Positions 1 to 10,813 of a DNA stretch of 64,000 bases are shown here, in pieces. Numbering within the stretch: the stretch's first letter is position 1; every line of letters begins with the position of its first letter. The stretch comes from Lunularia cruciata (taxonomy: Eukaryota; Streptophyta; Marchantiopsida; Lunulariales; Lunulariaceae): NCBI GenBank assembly GCA_948567375.1, contig OX419761.1, forward strand, positions 14,944,501 through 15,008,500. Reading direction: 5' to 3'. The notes under the pieces are model-generated. The model was given only the letters and a program-made list of their open reading frames with translations. It searched no databases and was not told the origin of the DNA. The position numbers and the translations under genes are program-made.

Positions 1-707
1 ATCTGCACTTGACTTTGTAATGTCTCCATGGTCATCTTAATCTCTCGAAATTCATTCAACATCCCTTGCATCCCTTGCACCAGCTCTTGCAACTGCAGAT
101 CCATGGTTCCTGCAACACCCAATTGCTAACGTCTACTTCAATACGGAGTCAATATAATCACTCTGGAAGGCGCACAAACTATTGGAACTACCATTGGGAC
201 CTCAAAAGTTATCACTCGTCGATAATACTCCTCACCAAAATTCTTAACCACAAAATCTCTAAACATCACTTTCAGCCTCACTACATAACGGCTTTCTACT
301 TGAGTGTTGAAAGGGAGAGGATTTGGGACATTCATATCCATATTATCATAATAGAATGTAGATCGTCAAATCCCACTCTCTGTCATATATCACCACCGGT
401 AGAATCATCAGGTTTGGTGAGTTCATCACTCTGTCCATGAATTCCACACCAAAGTGATAAACTAGCGATACCCTCATCTGCTCACGCTAGATGTACATAA
501 CCTTGATGTGGAATGGATTTGAGAATGGAAAGCTAGGTGCGGGAAATTGTCCCCCCGGCACATCCATCCCATCCGCTCTCTAAAGTCCTTCCTAAGTCTA
601 GCGATTACTCCATGTTCTCCACCTCACATTACTCAGTTTCAGTAGTTTGTGCTATTCCAAGAGGGGTGATCCACTCTCTTAGACTAGAACACTCGCTCTA
701 ATACCAT
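1..707 (-). mobile_element. Ty3/gypsy element I: 5' leader and gag start (runs off the window)
   Basis: This is the 5' internal end of a minus-strand LTR element whose 5' LTR is at 708-1384; the rest lies beyond position 1. The minus strand at 138-341 encodes a 67-residue stretch containing NFGEEYYRRVITFEVP. The same protein stretch recurs in element III (19978-20181, minus) and, with stops, in the plus-strand relic near 59.2 kb, so it is an N-terminal gag region of one family. Positions 1-700 are nearly identical to 19842-20547, which fixes the family assignment. It carries no intact long ORF and is presumably inactive. Confidence 0.8.
690..706 (-). other. Primer binding site of element I (initiator tRNA-Met type)
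   Basis: Read on the minus strand directly inside the LTR is TGGTATTAGAGCGAGTG. Its first 12 bases match the complement of the plant initiator tRNA-Met 3' end (TGGTATCAGAGC) with one mismatch. This sets the orientation: the LTR at 708-1384 is the 5' LTR. Confidence 0.75.
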
Positions 708-1384
708 TGTAATACTCCAAGGACAAGAGAAGGGAGAAAACACAGATTACACACTCAAACATTTGATGCCCCAAGGGAGCACCTTCTCTTTATTATATAG
801 ACAAAGAGGATCTCCTCCAAGGAAGCTCCACCATAGGATTAGGGACACAGATAGGTGACATGTCAACAAGCTCCACCCTTGGATTACTTACTTGGATGGG
901 TGACCTGTCTGGTCTAGGTCCTATCTGGTTGGTCAAACAAGCTTTGACCGGAGGGAATCTTTTAGGGAATCTTCCTGTATGAATCTCAGAATCACGTAAA
1001 GTACCATTGGAAAGAATGTGCACATTTTTTAGGCCTAATTCATCCGTTTAGGCCTTCAAAATTGCCTTCAAAGATTTCAGGCATATTTCAGTTCCTACTC
1101 TATTAGTAGAAGTCCTCTTTTGGTGATACCTCTTTCTGATCTGTTTAGTCCATCATGTGTAACATCCTTCCAGATGTTACCAAACCAATTCTCACCTTTA
1201 AATCATATGTCTAGCTATTGGTTCTAAGGTTCTCAAGTCTATTTCGGTTTCTGCCCTATTAGTAGAAGTACTCTTTTGGTGATACTTCTATCTAATCTAT
1301 TTTGACCATCATGTATAACATCATTCTAGATGTTACCAAACCAAATTTCACATCTAGATCATATGGCTAACCCTTGGTATTACA
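708..1384 (-). repeat. 5' LTR of gypsy element I (family I/III)
   Basis: This 677-bp LTR is bounded by TGTAATACTCC and GGTATTACA. On the minus strand a TATA box (CTATATAATA, plus 791-800) sits in the expected place upstream of a short R/U5. The U3 part carries an internal direct duplication of about 160 bp (about 1095-1240 and 1250-1384). Each unit contains the dyad GTAACATC-N6-GATGTTAC (1159-1180; a one-mismatch version at 1315-1336). Other copies are at 14755-15420, 20548-21258, 56621-57346 and, decayed, at 58263-58827. Confidence 0.88.
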
Positions 1385-1387
1385 GAA

Positions 1388-2115
1388 GTGGATCCTTTGG
1401 TGGAGGTGCAAGAACTAGAGCAACCACTACTTGTGGTGCAACCTTGCCACCAAAGTATCAGAATTTTCACTATACTTGTAACCTTGAGTAGGATGCACAA
1501 CCTCCTTCACCACCAAATCACTATCATCCCCTTCCAAACTCTCCTCCATATGAATTGTGATCTTGATAGCTTCAACCTTGGAAGAAGGTTTCTCATATCT
1601 CACCTTGCTTCTTATTTTTGGGCTCAACCCTCCCACAAAATTCTTGGTGAGCATAGCTTCTATTCCAATCATAGTAGTCTCCACATCATCCCTACCCTTC
1701 CTCAACATTATACAAAACTTGGATTCTAACTTTTCCACTCTTTCCACATAGACTCTCACTTTCTCTCCATCTCCTTGCTTGAGAAAGGTAATCTCACTCA
1801 TCATTCTCTCATAACTCTCATTTGGAAGAAATTTTTCAATGAGTGCTGAAGTCAAACTCTCTAAAGATTCTTCTTGCTCATCTCTCCTCCCTCTCTTTAG
1901 GTATTCTAACTCATACCATGTAAGTGTTGCATCCTCAAAGAAATCGGATAATAATGAGACCCACTCATCCTTCTTCCTCTCATTGTTTCATATGCAAGCT
2001 CTCTTGAAGTCTCTCACAAAGGCCTCCATATCTTCTCCATCCTAGCCAAAGAAAACTGGAAGTTTCCTCATCTTAACTCCTCACTATCTTTCTTTTCTCT
2101 CAATTTTTCTTTTTC
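1388..2115 (-). pseudogene. Retrotransposon gag capsid relic, cut by element I
   Basis: Minus-strand translation reads as a Retrotrans_gag-type capsid. It opens near 2070 with KLPVFFG, an in-frame stop and DGEDMEAFVRDFKRAC, and continues through LTWYELEYLKRG to the 142-residue open stretch at 1427-1855 (EITFLKQGDGEKVRVYVERV and FVGGLSPKIRSKV). Such motifs are typical of plant Ty3/gypsy gag. The frame ends at the outer edge of the element I LTR, so the older gag was probably interrupted by that insertion. Stops inside it include TAG codons consistent with CAG decay. It is not one of the other gag families in this window. Confidence 0.65.
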
Positions 2116-2317
2116 TCTTTTCTTTTCTGACTCTATAACTAATAGAGAATGTACATGACTAACACCATTTGAGAGTAATCCATCCTAGGGAACATAAAAG
2201 GTTCAGGTTGTTCTAACATTTCTATAGTGATATCAAATCCTAGAGTGCTTATTAATCAAACTCTCATGGATAGTTTATCTACAAGTTGAAAGATATCTCC
2301 ATCATTAATCTTGAGAA

Positions 2318-2791
2318 CTAGCTGATGAAGGTAGTAGTATTTTTGTAATTTGTATTAAGACTCTCTCCAAGATCCAAAAGTGCTTTTACTCCACTACACT
2401 CATATCCTTTTGGCAGTCCTTCCACTCCATAAACCTCACAAAGCTCTCTAGTCTTAGATCTTCTCCTTCCCAATCTTGGTGAAGAAGGTCCAACATGCAA
2501 GCCCAAGTCAAGTAAGCCTCTCATTTCCCTCAATCTCTTGCTCTCAAAAGTCAATGGACATGAACTTGCCTTATGTCTTTTCTCTCTACATAGGAAGCAC
2601 TTAGACTCACCCTTTCCTCCAAGTGGTGTAGGCTTTTGGATCCTCTCAACACTCTCTTCAAATTCTATTCTAAACTCTCTTTTCCTCAAATAGACCTCTA
2701 CAATCACCTCAAACCCTTGGGGAACCTTGCATAGCCTCAATTTCCACTCTTGGTGACCCTCTATGTTCCCAAGATGAATCGTAACATTCAA
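2318..2791 (-). pseudogene. Zinc-knuckle protein fragment of a retroelement
   Basis: A 157-residue minus-strand reading frame carries a perfect CX2CX4HX4C knuckle, CFLCREKRHKASSC, as found in retroelement nucleocapsids. A segment LLDLGLHVGPSSPRLGRRR follows. It lies upstream (in minus orientation) of the gag capsid relic at 1388-2115. That order, knuckle before capsid, is unusual for gypsy gag, so this may be an N-terminal extension of the same relic or a piece of another element. I do not recognise the rest of the protein. Confidence 0.5.
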
Positions 2792-4332
2792 ACATATCTT
2801 TTGTTGCTCTCACACTCCTCATGCATGAGATCTAAAGTCTACAGAATTGACCCTTCCTCACAATGTCACGCAAATCTCTCAATTTGTCTATCACAGTCCT
2901 CTAAAATTTTCCACATTTGCTCACAACTCTAGGGCATCACTCCCTACAAAATTTTAGATCTTTTCATCAAGCCATTTGGCCTAAGCACCTTTCTATTCAA
3001 CACACATTGTTCAGATTTGGTCAAAAAACCATCTCCTCACATTCAAAACTCATAACTCCTTACGCAAAATGATCTCTCTTTAATTTTTGTGTCAAAAGGT
3101 AGGATATAATGCACTAAATCTTCTTCAAAAATTTAAGAAAAATCCTTTGAAATTGAATAAATGGCAAACTCTGTATAATAATTTTCCAAAGAGCATGCAG
3201 TTCTATATAATTTTCCAAAGAGCATGCAGTTACGGGAGCAGTTTACCCTATCAACTTTAAAAAATCTAGCTCAATGCGCATAGTAGTTCTCACAATAATT
3301 TCAAGTATGCTAATTGAAGGACAACCCAAGCTATCATGTGTAGAATTTCAAGTCCAGATCCTAAACTTGAGATTTTGTACAAAATTACCTTAATCCCCAA
3401 AATCTACAACCCACCTCACACAATCTTTCCAAATCTTCTCATGTGTACAAGATGTATAAAATCACCTCAAAGAAATCATAATGAACTATAGGATATACAA
3501 ATGAGTTCTCTAACATAAGTCAGCTCTCTCTTCCCCTAATGTTTTCTCCAAGTGAGCTCTCATAGCCTCCTTCTACCTAATGTAGAATTGAATGTAGAAC
3601 ATTATCTTGCCTTCTAGAGAAGTCCCAACAACGGAACCAAAAATGTGAACTGGCTTATTTCTCACTCACAATGAACCCTTGATGCCTATTATGGTAGCAT
3701 ACCATGCACTAAGAAGGCAAGGAACCCCAACTCCATCACAGTCCTCCAAGGCTAACACTCCAAGATTCAAGACATTGCTCACTATAGAACTCAATGAGAG
3801 GGAGATAGTTGCAAATGAAGGGATGATAAGTACCTCTTCCCCTTGTTTATATACTTTTGAAATAGTTATGAATTAATGTTACTAATTACCACAATAACTC
3901 AAATTACCAGGCTAAAAGTCAAGGAAAGTCAAAAAAGTATAAAGGAATATCCACCCACATGTGCATATTCCACTAACCATGTGATCTTATCTTAATCCAA
4001 CCACTAAGTCAAGGATTCCTTCACATGGGCTATCCTTGGGTATAGAAGAATCCAAAACAAAAAGGCTTGCAAACCCAAGAGTTCTCAACTCTTTCCTCAA
4101 AGCCAAACACTTAGTAATAGTATCAAGTCAGCACACTAGAATCCAAAATAGTAGTGTTCATCTTTTCCACTTCCTCTAAAGTAAGTTCCACACTATCTTA
4201 ACTATGACTAACTTTAGCTAATCATGACTAATGTAGAACCATCTTTTATCTTTATATAAATAATATCTCTCAAGTATTTATAATACCAAGCTAAATATTA
4301 TAATACCTTACACATGCACAAATAAGTGTTAC
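2792..4332. other. No gene recognised; small tandem duplication at 3179-3231
   Basis: AT-rich sequence without a recognisable coding relic on either strand. It contains a 29-bp-period duplication of TAATTTTCCAAAGAGCATGC (3179-3231). Probably old retroelement leader or spacer sequence. Confidence 0.5.
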
Positions 4333-4345
4333 AAGCCGCACTTTC

Positions 4346-4645
4346 TTGAGAGTGCATGAGGTTTTGCCATCTGGAGTCCTTGTGTTGGAAGAACATGATG
4401 GTGTTGTTTGGAAGGATCATGTGCACAATTGTGCACCATGCCACCTCCCAAACATTGATGGTACTATGGATCCAAGCTTGGCTCTTGTACAAGCAAGCTT
4501 GAGGTGTATATTATGTGGTTATTTTGGTGGATTTGTTACTATGTTAGTGTGTGATAGTTGTTTGAGAGGATTGCATATGGCATGTATGACTCTTCCTCTC
4601 ATGGTGGATCCTCAAGGACAATGGTTATGTCCTAGATGTACTTGA
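4346..4645 (+). pseudogene. Integrase tail fused to a C4HC3 PHD finger
   Basis: A 99-residue open frame (no ATG; it opens with TTG, so it is the end of a longer lost protein). Residues 3-15 (VHEVLPSGVLVLE) followed by a charged segment resemble the GPY/F module that ends many gypsy integrases. Then NCAPCHLPN, and from residue 54 a complete PHD signature: C54, C57, C69, C72, H77, C80, C95 and C98 with spacings 2-11-2-4-2-14-2, and Trp93 before the last cysteine pair. PHD fingers bind histone H3 tails. In chromoviruses a chromodomain occupies this position. A decayed second copy lies at 57870-58200 on the minus strand. The domain call is firm; its place in an integrase is inferred. Confidence 0.6.
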
Positions 4646-4812
4646 ACTATAACTAGTTCATCCTTTATATGGTATAGATTGCATGCAATTGACTAACAAT
4701 GAGGCTCAATAGCACCTTGCCTCTTGATCTTTTGCTCACCATAGGGTATACCATGTACTTGGAGTAGATGGCTATCTAGAGTTTGAGGGACCTAGTCTCA
4801 ACTAAGGGGTGA

Positions 4813-5375
4813 TTTTGGTACTTTAGAGTCCATGTATGACTTATATGTGAGTTGTACTTCTATAATGTGTGATGTTGACAACAATGTATATTTTTTAGCA
4901 ATGTTTGAACGCGCAATAGTTGTCATGTCATTTATAACATCATACCTAGATTGCACGGACCCTAGAGTAGTAATGTTAGTAGTCATGAGTATTTTGGTAG
5001 TTACTTATTTTGGTAATTATTTTGTTGACGGATAGATTTTGTGTTTGGGGTACTGACTACATGGTGGGACCCACCATCACTTGCACCATCTAGACCGTTG
5101 GATGTGCCATCAGTGGGATTGTTAGGGTTTGAGACCTAGCTCAAGTCTAGGGGTATACTTTCAAAGTGCAACTCTAGAGAGCTCACTTCTTTGATGTTGA
5201 GCTTTTGAGTTCTTGGCTATAGTGGACAAAGGCCGGTAAGCGTCAGCTAGATTCTCTTAGCTAGAGTGGATGTGGCTTGATTGTAATAAGTGCTCAATTG
5301 TTGGAAATCATTGAGTGGTAGATCAAGTACTGATCTAATTGGATGTGAGTCAAGTTGTGTGAATGAATTGATTAT
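4813..5375 (+). repeat. LTR-like repeat of the PHD element (copy P1)
   Basis: This stretch begins with TTTTGGTACTTTAGAGTCCA and ends near AATTGATTATTG. The beginning is repeated directly after the end (5376-5478), as if a second LTR copy starts there and is then truncated. It contains the segment GAGAGCTCACTTCTTTGATG that also marks copies P2 (near 14035) and P3 (near 57370). It has no coding potential I can support. Confidence 0.5.
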
Positions 5376-5478
5376 TGTGGTACTTTAGATTCCATGTATG
5401 ATTTATGTGTGAGTTATGCTTCTACATTGTGTGAGGTTGACAACAATGTATGTTGTGTAGCAATGTATATTTGCATAA

Positions 5479-8209
5479 AAAAAGTAAAGATAGGCATTGC
5501 ACCCTGCCATGTGTGGATCCTCTATCACCACCTCTACCACCTCGTTCTCCATGACCTGGAGCTCCTCTACCACCTACCATAGTAGCCCTACCACTCCATA
5601 ACTCTATGTGTAGGTCAAAGCATTAATCATTGGTATGACCAAATTTGTGACAATGCTCACCTTGTCTCTATGATAGTTGTGATGCACCAAAGGTATTAGG
5701 TCCACTACCTTGAGTGCACTCTCTCTTATGGTGAGGTCCACCACAAGTCCAACAAGCAACACCACCACTCACTAGCTATTGTTGACCCAAAAATGAAGAT
5801 AAGGGTTTGGTTACACTCTCTAGTCATTCTATAGGATCTGGGCTATCCACCCTATCCTCAAAAACCAACACGGTGTGGTGCACTCTATTGCACTCTAGAA
5901 GAAGTAAAAATTTGTGGATGATGTCTCCTTACCAAATCCAGATATCACCACTCTCTCCTCTACCATGTTGAGCTCAATATGCTCATCCAAACCAAAGACC
6001 ATTGCTACAATAGGCAAAGTAGCCTATAACAATGTAGCATCATAGACTCTACATTGCAACTCCTTGCCCAATATCCCATACCAAAATTGGATTGCATGGG
6101 TCTCAATAACTCCTTGAGTAAAATTTATCTGTTGTCTCATGCAAGTCTATGCCTTGTATAGGCTCTCTCTAGCCTTTTATTGGAACTCTTGCAAGCTCCT
6201 TAGCTTATCAATCCACAACCCCTAGTAGTTCTACCTCAAACACTTGAAGAACTCCACCATGGGATTAAACCTTAATTCTACACCACCTCATGTAGTAGTA
6301 CCTCCACTCATAGTAGCACCATCTCCAAAGATCCACCAATGCTACTAGAGCTAGAAATTGTGAGTAAAGCCAATCTACCCCTAGAAATTGAGCTTGAAGT
6401 GATGGAGACATAGTTTGAAGACCAATATTGTCTCCATAGCTCAATCTCCTCCAAGTGAGCTCTCTTGAACTCATGGTAGTCATCTATTGGTGGACCTTCC
6501 AAGTGTTGAAACAACTCCTTCTATGCCATGAAGGGTATGAACAAAATCAAGTTTTGCATCTACTACAAATCATACTAACTATCAAACTCTTGGATGAAGT
6601 CATTCAACTCAATGATACCCACCATACCAGAGTAATGTGTGGGACCTTTGGAGGCCCCATAAATCTTTTCCATGTCCTACAACAACAATGCAAACCGAGT
6701 GCACTCTCAATTGAATCAACTCTTGTGTCAAACTCCAACTCCAAATCTCCTCCCTCATTGGGACTTGAGATACATGCTGATACCAAGCATCACTTTGAGT
6801 AAACCTATTATGTACTATAACGTTATCTCCTCTAGAATCCCCAAAGAACTTGTAGCAAAGTAACCAAAAATTGCAACCCGTAACCGTAAGTACTACAAGT
6901 ACCCCACCAAAAGTCACCACCAAGTGCAAACACCACCAAGTGCTAACATACCAACCAAAAGTCACCCACTAATGTAACTCTAATTATGACTAGTACACTA
7001 GGGGAAAGGAAACCTATAACCTACCATCATAACATGCACTCTCATGGTCTACAAGTCATCATTTCCTACCTCATCAAAGAGAAACATAGGTAGTCTAATT
7101 GGTCATCACTCCAACCTCACTATTGAGAGCACACCAAAGCACCAACACTCTACAGTCAAGGCACCTCACACAAACATGGTGCACAAACAAGAAGTAGAGA
7201 ATGGAGGGGGTACAATCACAAGAAATCTAAACAAAAACCATCTATCTCATAATTCAACACCAATTGACTCTACCACCATTTGGCATTTGACATAATATAA
7301 GTTATTTGCTTCCTAAGCTACTATGATCACCAAGAATGGGATCAAATTGTCTCTCTTCCTAGCCAAAGCCACAAATGTATAGATAACATTGGAACAGTCA
7401 CTATGAAACAAGTGAGGGTGGACCAATTGGCTAGGGCACTAGTTTAAGAACCAAAGATCTAAAGGTCAAACCTTGTTGCACACAATCTATCAAAGTGTGC
7501 AGATTTTGCCAAACAATGACCAAAATCTACTCTAAAATAGCTAGCCTTCTTGCCCTTCTATGCTTTTGTAGCATCTCATAGCCCTATGCCTTAAAGCCTC
7601 TAAACACCAAAATTCAACCAAATGATGCTTTTCTTATTGTCACTTCAAACCCTCTCCAAATCTTGCAAAACTCCTCTAAATTTGGCCAAGCTCTTCTAGC
7701 TTAAGGTAAAATTTGCCATTTCAAATCCTCTCCAAATTTGGCAAAACATTTCCAAATTTGGCCAAAATTTGACATAAATTCTAGTAAAAATTTGATGTAA
7801 AATCTGAAAAAAATCCCTAAAGTTGGTTGATTGTCAAATCCTCCACTAACTCTCCACTTGGTCCAAATTGGATGGCTGAGGTTCTCCAAATTTATAATTC
7901 ATGGGGATAGGTTCCCAATTCCACCTTCAATTTCACTTTTTGAGCTCAACTTGCACTAAATTGGTCATGCTTTCACCTCTTGAGCTCAAAATGATAGTAA
8001 GCTTGAAAACTGATTCTCTTTGCTCAAAATTAGCTAGCACTTTTGCGCACCATCTACCTCATTGCCAAATTTGCATCATTCAAATGAGCTTTTGCACACT
8101 AGGGAAAATTTGAACTCTGATTGAGCTACCAACAATTAGCAAGTCTTGGAAATACCACCAGCACTCTCAGTTCTTGCATTCGATTTCCACCTGACCTCAC
8201 TTCTTTGAT
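5479..8209 (-). pseudogene. Leader and gag relic of a minus-strand LTR element (copy P2)
   Basis: Downstream (minus direction) of the P2 LTR lies a leader (about 8209-7300) and then decayed gag. Around 6514 the minus strand encodes MFQHLEGPPIDDYHEFKRAH. At 5715-5758 it encodes the zinc knuckle CWTCGGPHHKREC. A second, damaged knuckle (HCHKFGHTND) follows near 5650, then a Gly/Arg-rich tail with MVGGRGAPGHG at about 5570-5590. The tail recurs near 62.6-62.7 kb on the minus strand. Frames are broken by several stops. Nucleocapsid-like knuckles and the position after an LTR support gag identity; the family name is not determined. Confidence 0.5.
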
Positions 8210-8318
8210 GTAATCAATTTGTTTGCATAACTCAAATCACACTCAATAAAATCAGTAATTGATCTATCACTCAATAATCTACCAACAATTGGATATTGAT
8301 TACAATCAAACCACCCAC
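8210..8318 (-). repeat. P2 LTR, part downstream of the nested chromovirus
   Basis: The minus strand reads on from 13959 through this stretch without the element II insertion. The joined sequence aligns to 56440-56620 plus 57352-57700 (copy P3) and to 4813-5375 (copy P1, plus strand). Those copies lack element II at this point and serve as empty sites. Confidence 0.6.
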
Positions 8319-8743
8319 TATAAAAGATCAAAACCGAGGAGAGAAATAGGAGAATGGAAACTCACATTGGGACACTTGAATGAGAGAAAACTCCAAATGT
8401 CTAGCATGAGCTTTGGCTTTGGTATTTATAGGTAGCATACAAGGCCCTTGAGAAGTTTCTCAAGAAGCTTCCTCAAGCCGCTTCCTCAAGCCGCTTCCTT
8501 AGAGTGCAAGCCAAGTTAACTAAGAAGCTTCTCAATAAGCTTCCTTCTAGAAGCCGCCTACTTGGCGTGCAAGCTAAGCTAGTTGGAAGCTTCTAGAAGC
8601 TACTTACTTAAAGTGCAAGCTAAATTAACCAAGAAGCTTCCCAAGAAGCTTCCTAGATACTTCCGGAATATTCTAGGCTAATTTGTCTTATGTGCTACTT
8701 TGTGAGCCTGACTGACTTCCTTGCTAAACTCCATATTGTTACA
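8319..8743 (-). repeat. 3' LTR of element II
   Basis: A 425-bp LTR matching 13533-13958. It starts TATAAAAGATC (TG changed to TA) and ends TTGTTACA. It keeps a TATA box (minus strand CTATAAATACC, plus 8421-8432) and perfect heat-shock elements at 8586-8598 (GAAgcTTCtaGAA) and 8661-8673 (TTCcgGAAtaTTC), amid further GAAGCTTC half-site pairs. Confidence 0.9.
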
Positions 8744-8757
8744 TATTCCCCCGCCAC
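8744..8757 (-). other. Polypurine tract of element II
   Basis: The minus strand reads GTGGCGGGGGAATA immediately before the 3' LTR. A purine-rich run at this place primes plus-strand DNA synthesis in LTR elements. It also overlaps the end of the pol frame just after the chromodomain. Confidence 0.65.
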
Positions 8758-8992
8758 TAGTTGGTGACGTCCTCGTTGCCAGGGAAGCTTCAAATTCCTA
8801 GATGGCCGTCTGTGCATTGTGGAGGTGAGAAAGAGGTTCCCAGGTGGCATCATGAAGGGGATACCCTTTCCAAAGGACCTTGTACTCTGTATGTTGGCAA
8901 CAGCCTCATTGAATGTGGCGACGCGCAAGGATACGATCAACTTTGTACTCCTCATGATCATTGATACGGATAGGAAGAGGGGGAAGTTGGAC
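8758..8992 (-). pseudogene. Chromodomain at the pol C-terminus of element II
   Basis: The minus-strand frame continuous with the integrase frame reads past a TGA at 8993-8995 into LPIRINDHEEYKVDRIL, then after a stop TEYKVLWKGYP and DATWEPLSHLHN. EEYxVDxIL, VxWKGYP and TWEP are the chromodomain landmarks of plant chromoviruses, which use this domain to direct integration to marked chromatin. Two internal stops (TGA after HIQ, TAG before EFEASLA) fit CGA and CAG decay. Chromodomain core is about 8830-8955. Confidence 0.8.
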
Positions 8993-10180
8993 TCAAGAGG
9001 AAAAGGAAGAGGGGTTAAGAACAAAGGGTTTCAACTTGGAAACATGAAAGATAGGATGGATACGCATATGACGAGGCAAGGCAAGACGATAAGCAACAGG
9101 AGAGACAATTTGGGTGATATCAAAGAGTCCTATCCAATTAGGGGCAAGTTTATGAACTTGGGTATCAAGTGGGAGAGGGAGGTTACTAGAGGATAGCATG
9201 ACTTTATCACCGACTTTGAAGGTGAGATCTCGACGATGGTGGTCCGCATATTGTTTTTGGCGATTCTGAGCAACAAGGAGGTGAGACTTGGCTTGTTGGA
9301 GAGATTGGGATATAGTGGTCAAGAATGTGGAAGTATGAGGAACCTGAGATGGAGGGGGATCAAGAAGAGAATCTGGAACAAGCGGATCTTGGCCAAAATT
9401 GAGAAAGAAAGGAGAGAATCCGGTGTTTGCCTGTTTTGAATTGTTGTAGGCAAATTCGGCAGCGGCAAGACATTCATCCCAATTGGTATGGTGGACATTG
9501 ACAAAGGCACGCAACATATCCTCCAATGTACAATTTGCACATTTGGTTTGTCCATCAGTTTGAGGATGATAGGCTGTAGACAAAGCAAGCTTGGTGCCGA
9601 GTATCTGAAAGAGTGCTTGCCAAAACTTCCCAGTAAAGCAAGGATCACGGTCAGAGATGAGTACACATGGCATTCCATGATGCTTGAAGACATTGTCAAA
9701 GTAGATTTGTGCTAAGGTTGGAGCATCCACGGTATCACATGTTGGTGCTAAGTGGATTTGCTTACTAAGCTTATCCACAAACACCACAATGGCGGTATGT
9801 CCTTGTTTTGTCTTTGGCAAGGATGTGATGAGATCCAAGCTCACATGCTCCCAACGAGCTGATGGAACGGCAAGCGGTTGAAGAAGTCCACCCGGCTTCT
9901 GGTTGCTGGCCTTGTTACGTTGGCAACTCTCACACGATCGGAAAAATTCTTGAACATCCCGTGTCATGTTGGGCCACCACCATTGACGTTGGAGGGTACC
10001 CAAGGTCTTTTCCACACCCATGTGACCAGTGATGGGTAAATCATGGGCTTCTTGAAGGTGCACAAGTTGAAGATCACCTTTGGTTGGAACATAGATCTGG
10101 TCCGCATGGAATAGAATGCCTTCCTTGAAGGAGAAGGTGTTGTACTCCTTCTCACCTGTTGTTAGCCAACCATGTACCAT
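8993..10180 (-). pseudogene. Integrase of element II (catalytic Glu replaced)
   Basis: A 395-residue open stretch. It begins before the H2C2 zinc-binding region (EAHDLPITGHMG, then CESCQRNKAS), continues into the catalytic core (VSLDLI for the first Asp, LISDRDPCF for the second), and ends with the C-terminal HVSKLKPF region that precedes the chromodomain. The DDE glutamate, expected right after HPQTDGQT, is Lys here (QTKCANCT). The codon changes there (GAA to AAA, CGT to TGT) all fit deamination at CG sites. Integrase inserts the cDNA into the host genome; this copy should be catalytically dead. Confidence 0.88.
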
Positions 10181-10378
10181 TTGGAAGAAGGGATCTTGCT
10201 GTAGAGCTAACTAAAATTTGTTATGAATCTTGGGATCAATTGACACTATCGTAATTGCTGCCGCAATGAGAAGAAGAGACTCCAAATCAGGTCGTCGTGA
10301 TAGAGCATCAGGGATGACATGGAACCAACCTGGTTTGTACTCAAGCTTGATGTCAAACAATTGGAGTTGCTCTTCCCA
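10181..10378 (-). pseudogene. Connection between RNase H and integrase of element II
   Basis: Decayed pol sequence bridging the RNase H fragment and the integrase frame. It encodes the tether upstream of the H2C2 region but is broken by stops, for example around 10210 and 10380. No separate gene. Confidence 0.6.
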
Positions 10379-10699
10379 TCAATGATGTCGACTCTTCATG
10401 TGCTCTAGGTGTAAGGTCTGCAACAATGGCTTGTGATCAGTTTGCATGATCACTTGTTTCCCCAAGAGATAATGCCTCCATACCTTGGTGGCATATACCA
10501 TTGCAAGTTGTTCTTGATCTTGAGCAGAGTAATTTCTTTCAGCTGTATTTAGTCGGCGAGACACAAAGGCAATACGATGTAGTCCATTTGGAAATTCTTG
10601 TTGCAACATAGCTCCAATTGCAAAGTTAGAAGCATCAAAATCAACCACACAAGGTAGTTGAGGATCATATGGTTGAAGAATGGGTCTTGAAAACACCAT
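10379..10699 (-). pseudogene. RNase H domain of element II
   Basis: A 106-residue stretch with VVDFDASNFAIGAMLQQ (first catalytic Asp), IAFVSRRLNTAERNY, a glutamate in the EQLAMVYA helix, and MQTDHKPL (third Asp). This is the gypsy RNase H arrangement that removes RNA from the RNA-DNA hybrid. It is separated from RT and integrase by stop codons. Confidence 0.85.
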
Positions 10700-10813
10700 A
10701 TGCTTTAACTTCTAGAATGCTTCTTCATGCTTGGTGGTCCATTGGAAGCTCAAGTTCTTTCCCAAGAGGTCAGTCAATGGTGTAGCTACGTGAGCATAAT
10801 AGTGGATGAACCG

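Larger units (their letters stand above)
4333..5478 (+). mobile_element. PHD-finger gypsy-type element, 3' end plus LTR (copy P1)
   Basis: A repeat consisting of the end of a pol-like ORF (4346-4645), a 3' non-coding stretch, an LTR-like unit (about 4813-5375) and a second partial copy of the LTR start (5376-5478). The order PHD then LTR-like unit recurs on the minus strand at 56400-58200 (copy P3). The LTR-like unit alone recurs in copy P2 (14282-13959 continued at 8318-8210, minus). The 5' part is missing, so this copy is truncated. I infer gypsy affiliation from the integrase-tail motif and from the zinc-knuckle gag that follows the P2 LTR. Confidence 0.55.

Noticed and set aside
8695-9024. 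109-residue minus ORF at the end of element II as its own gene
   Set aside because: It is the wrong frame; the frame continuous with integrase encodes the chromodomain across two stops.
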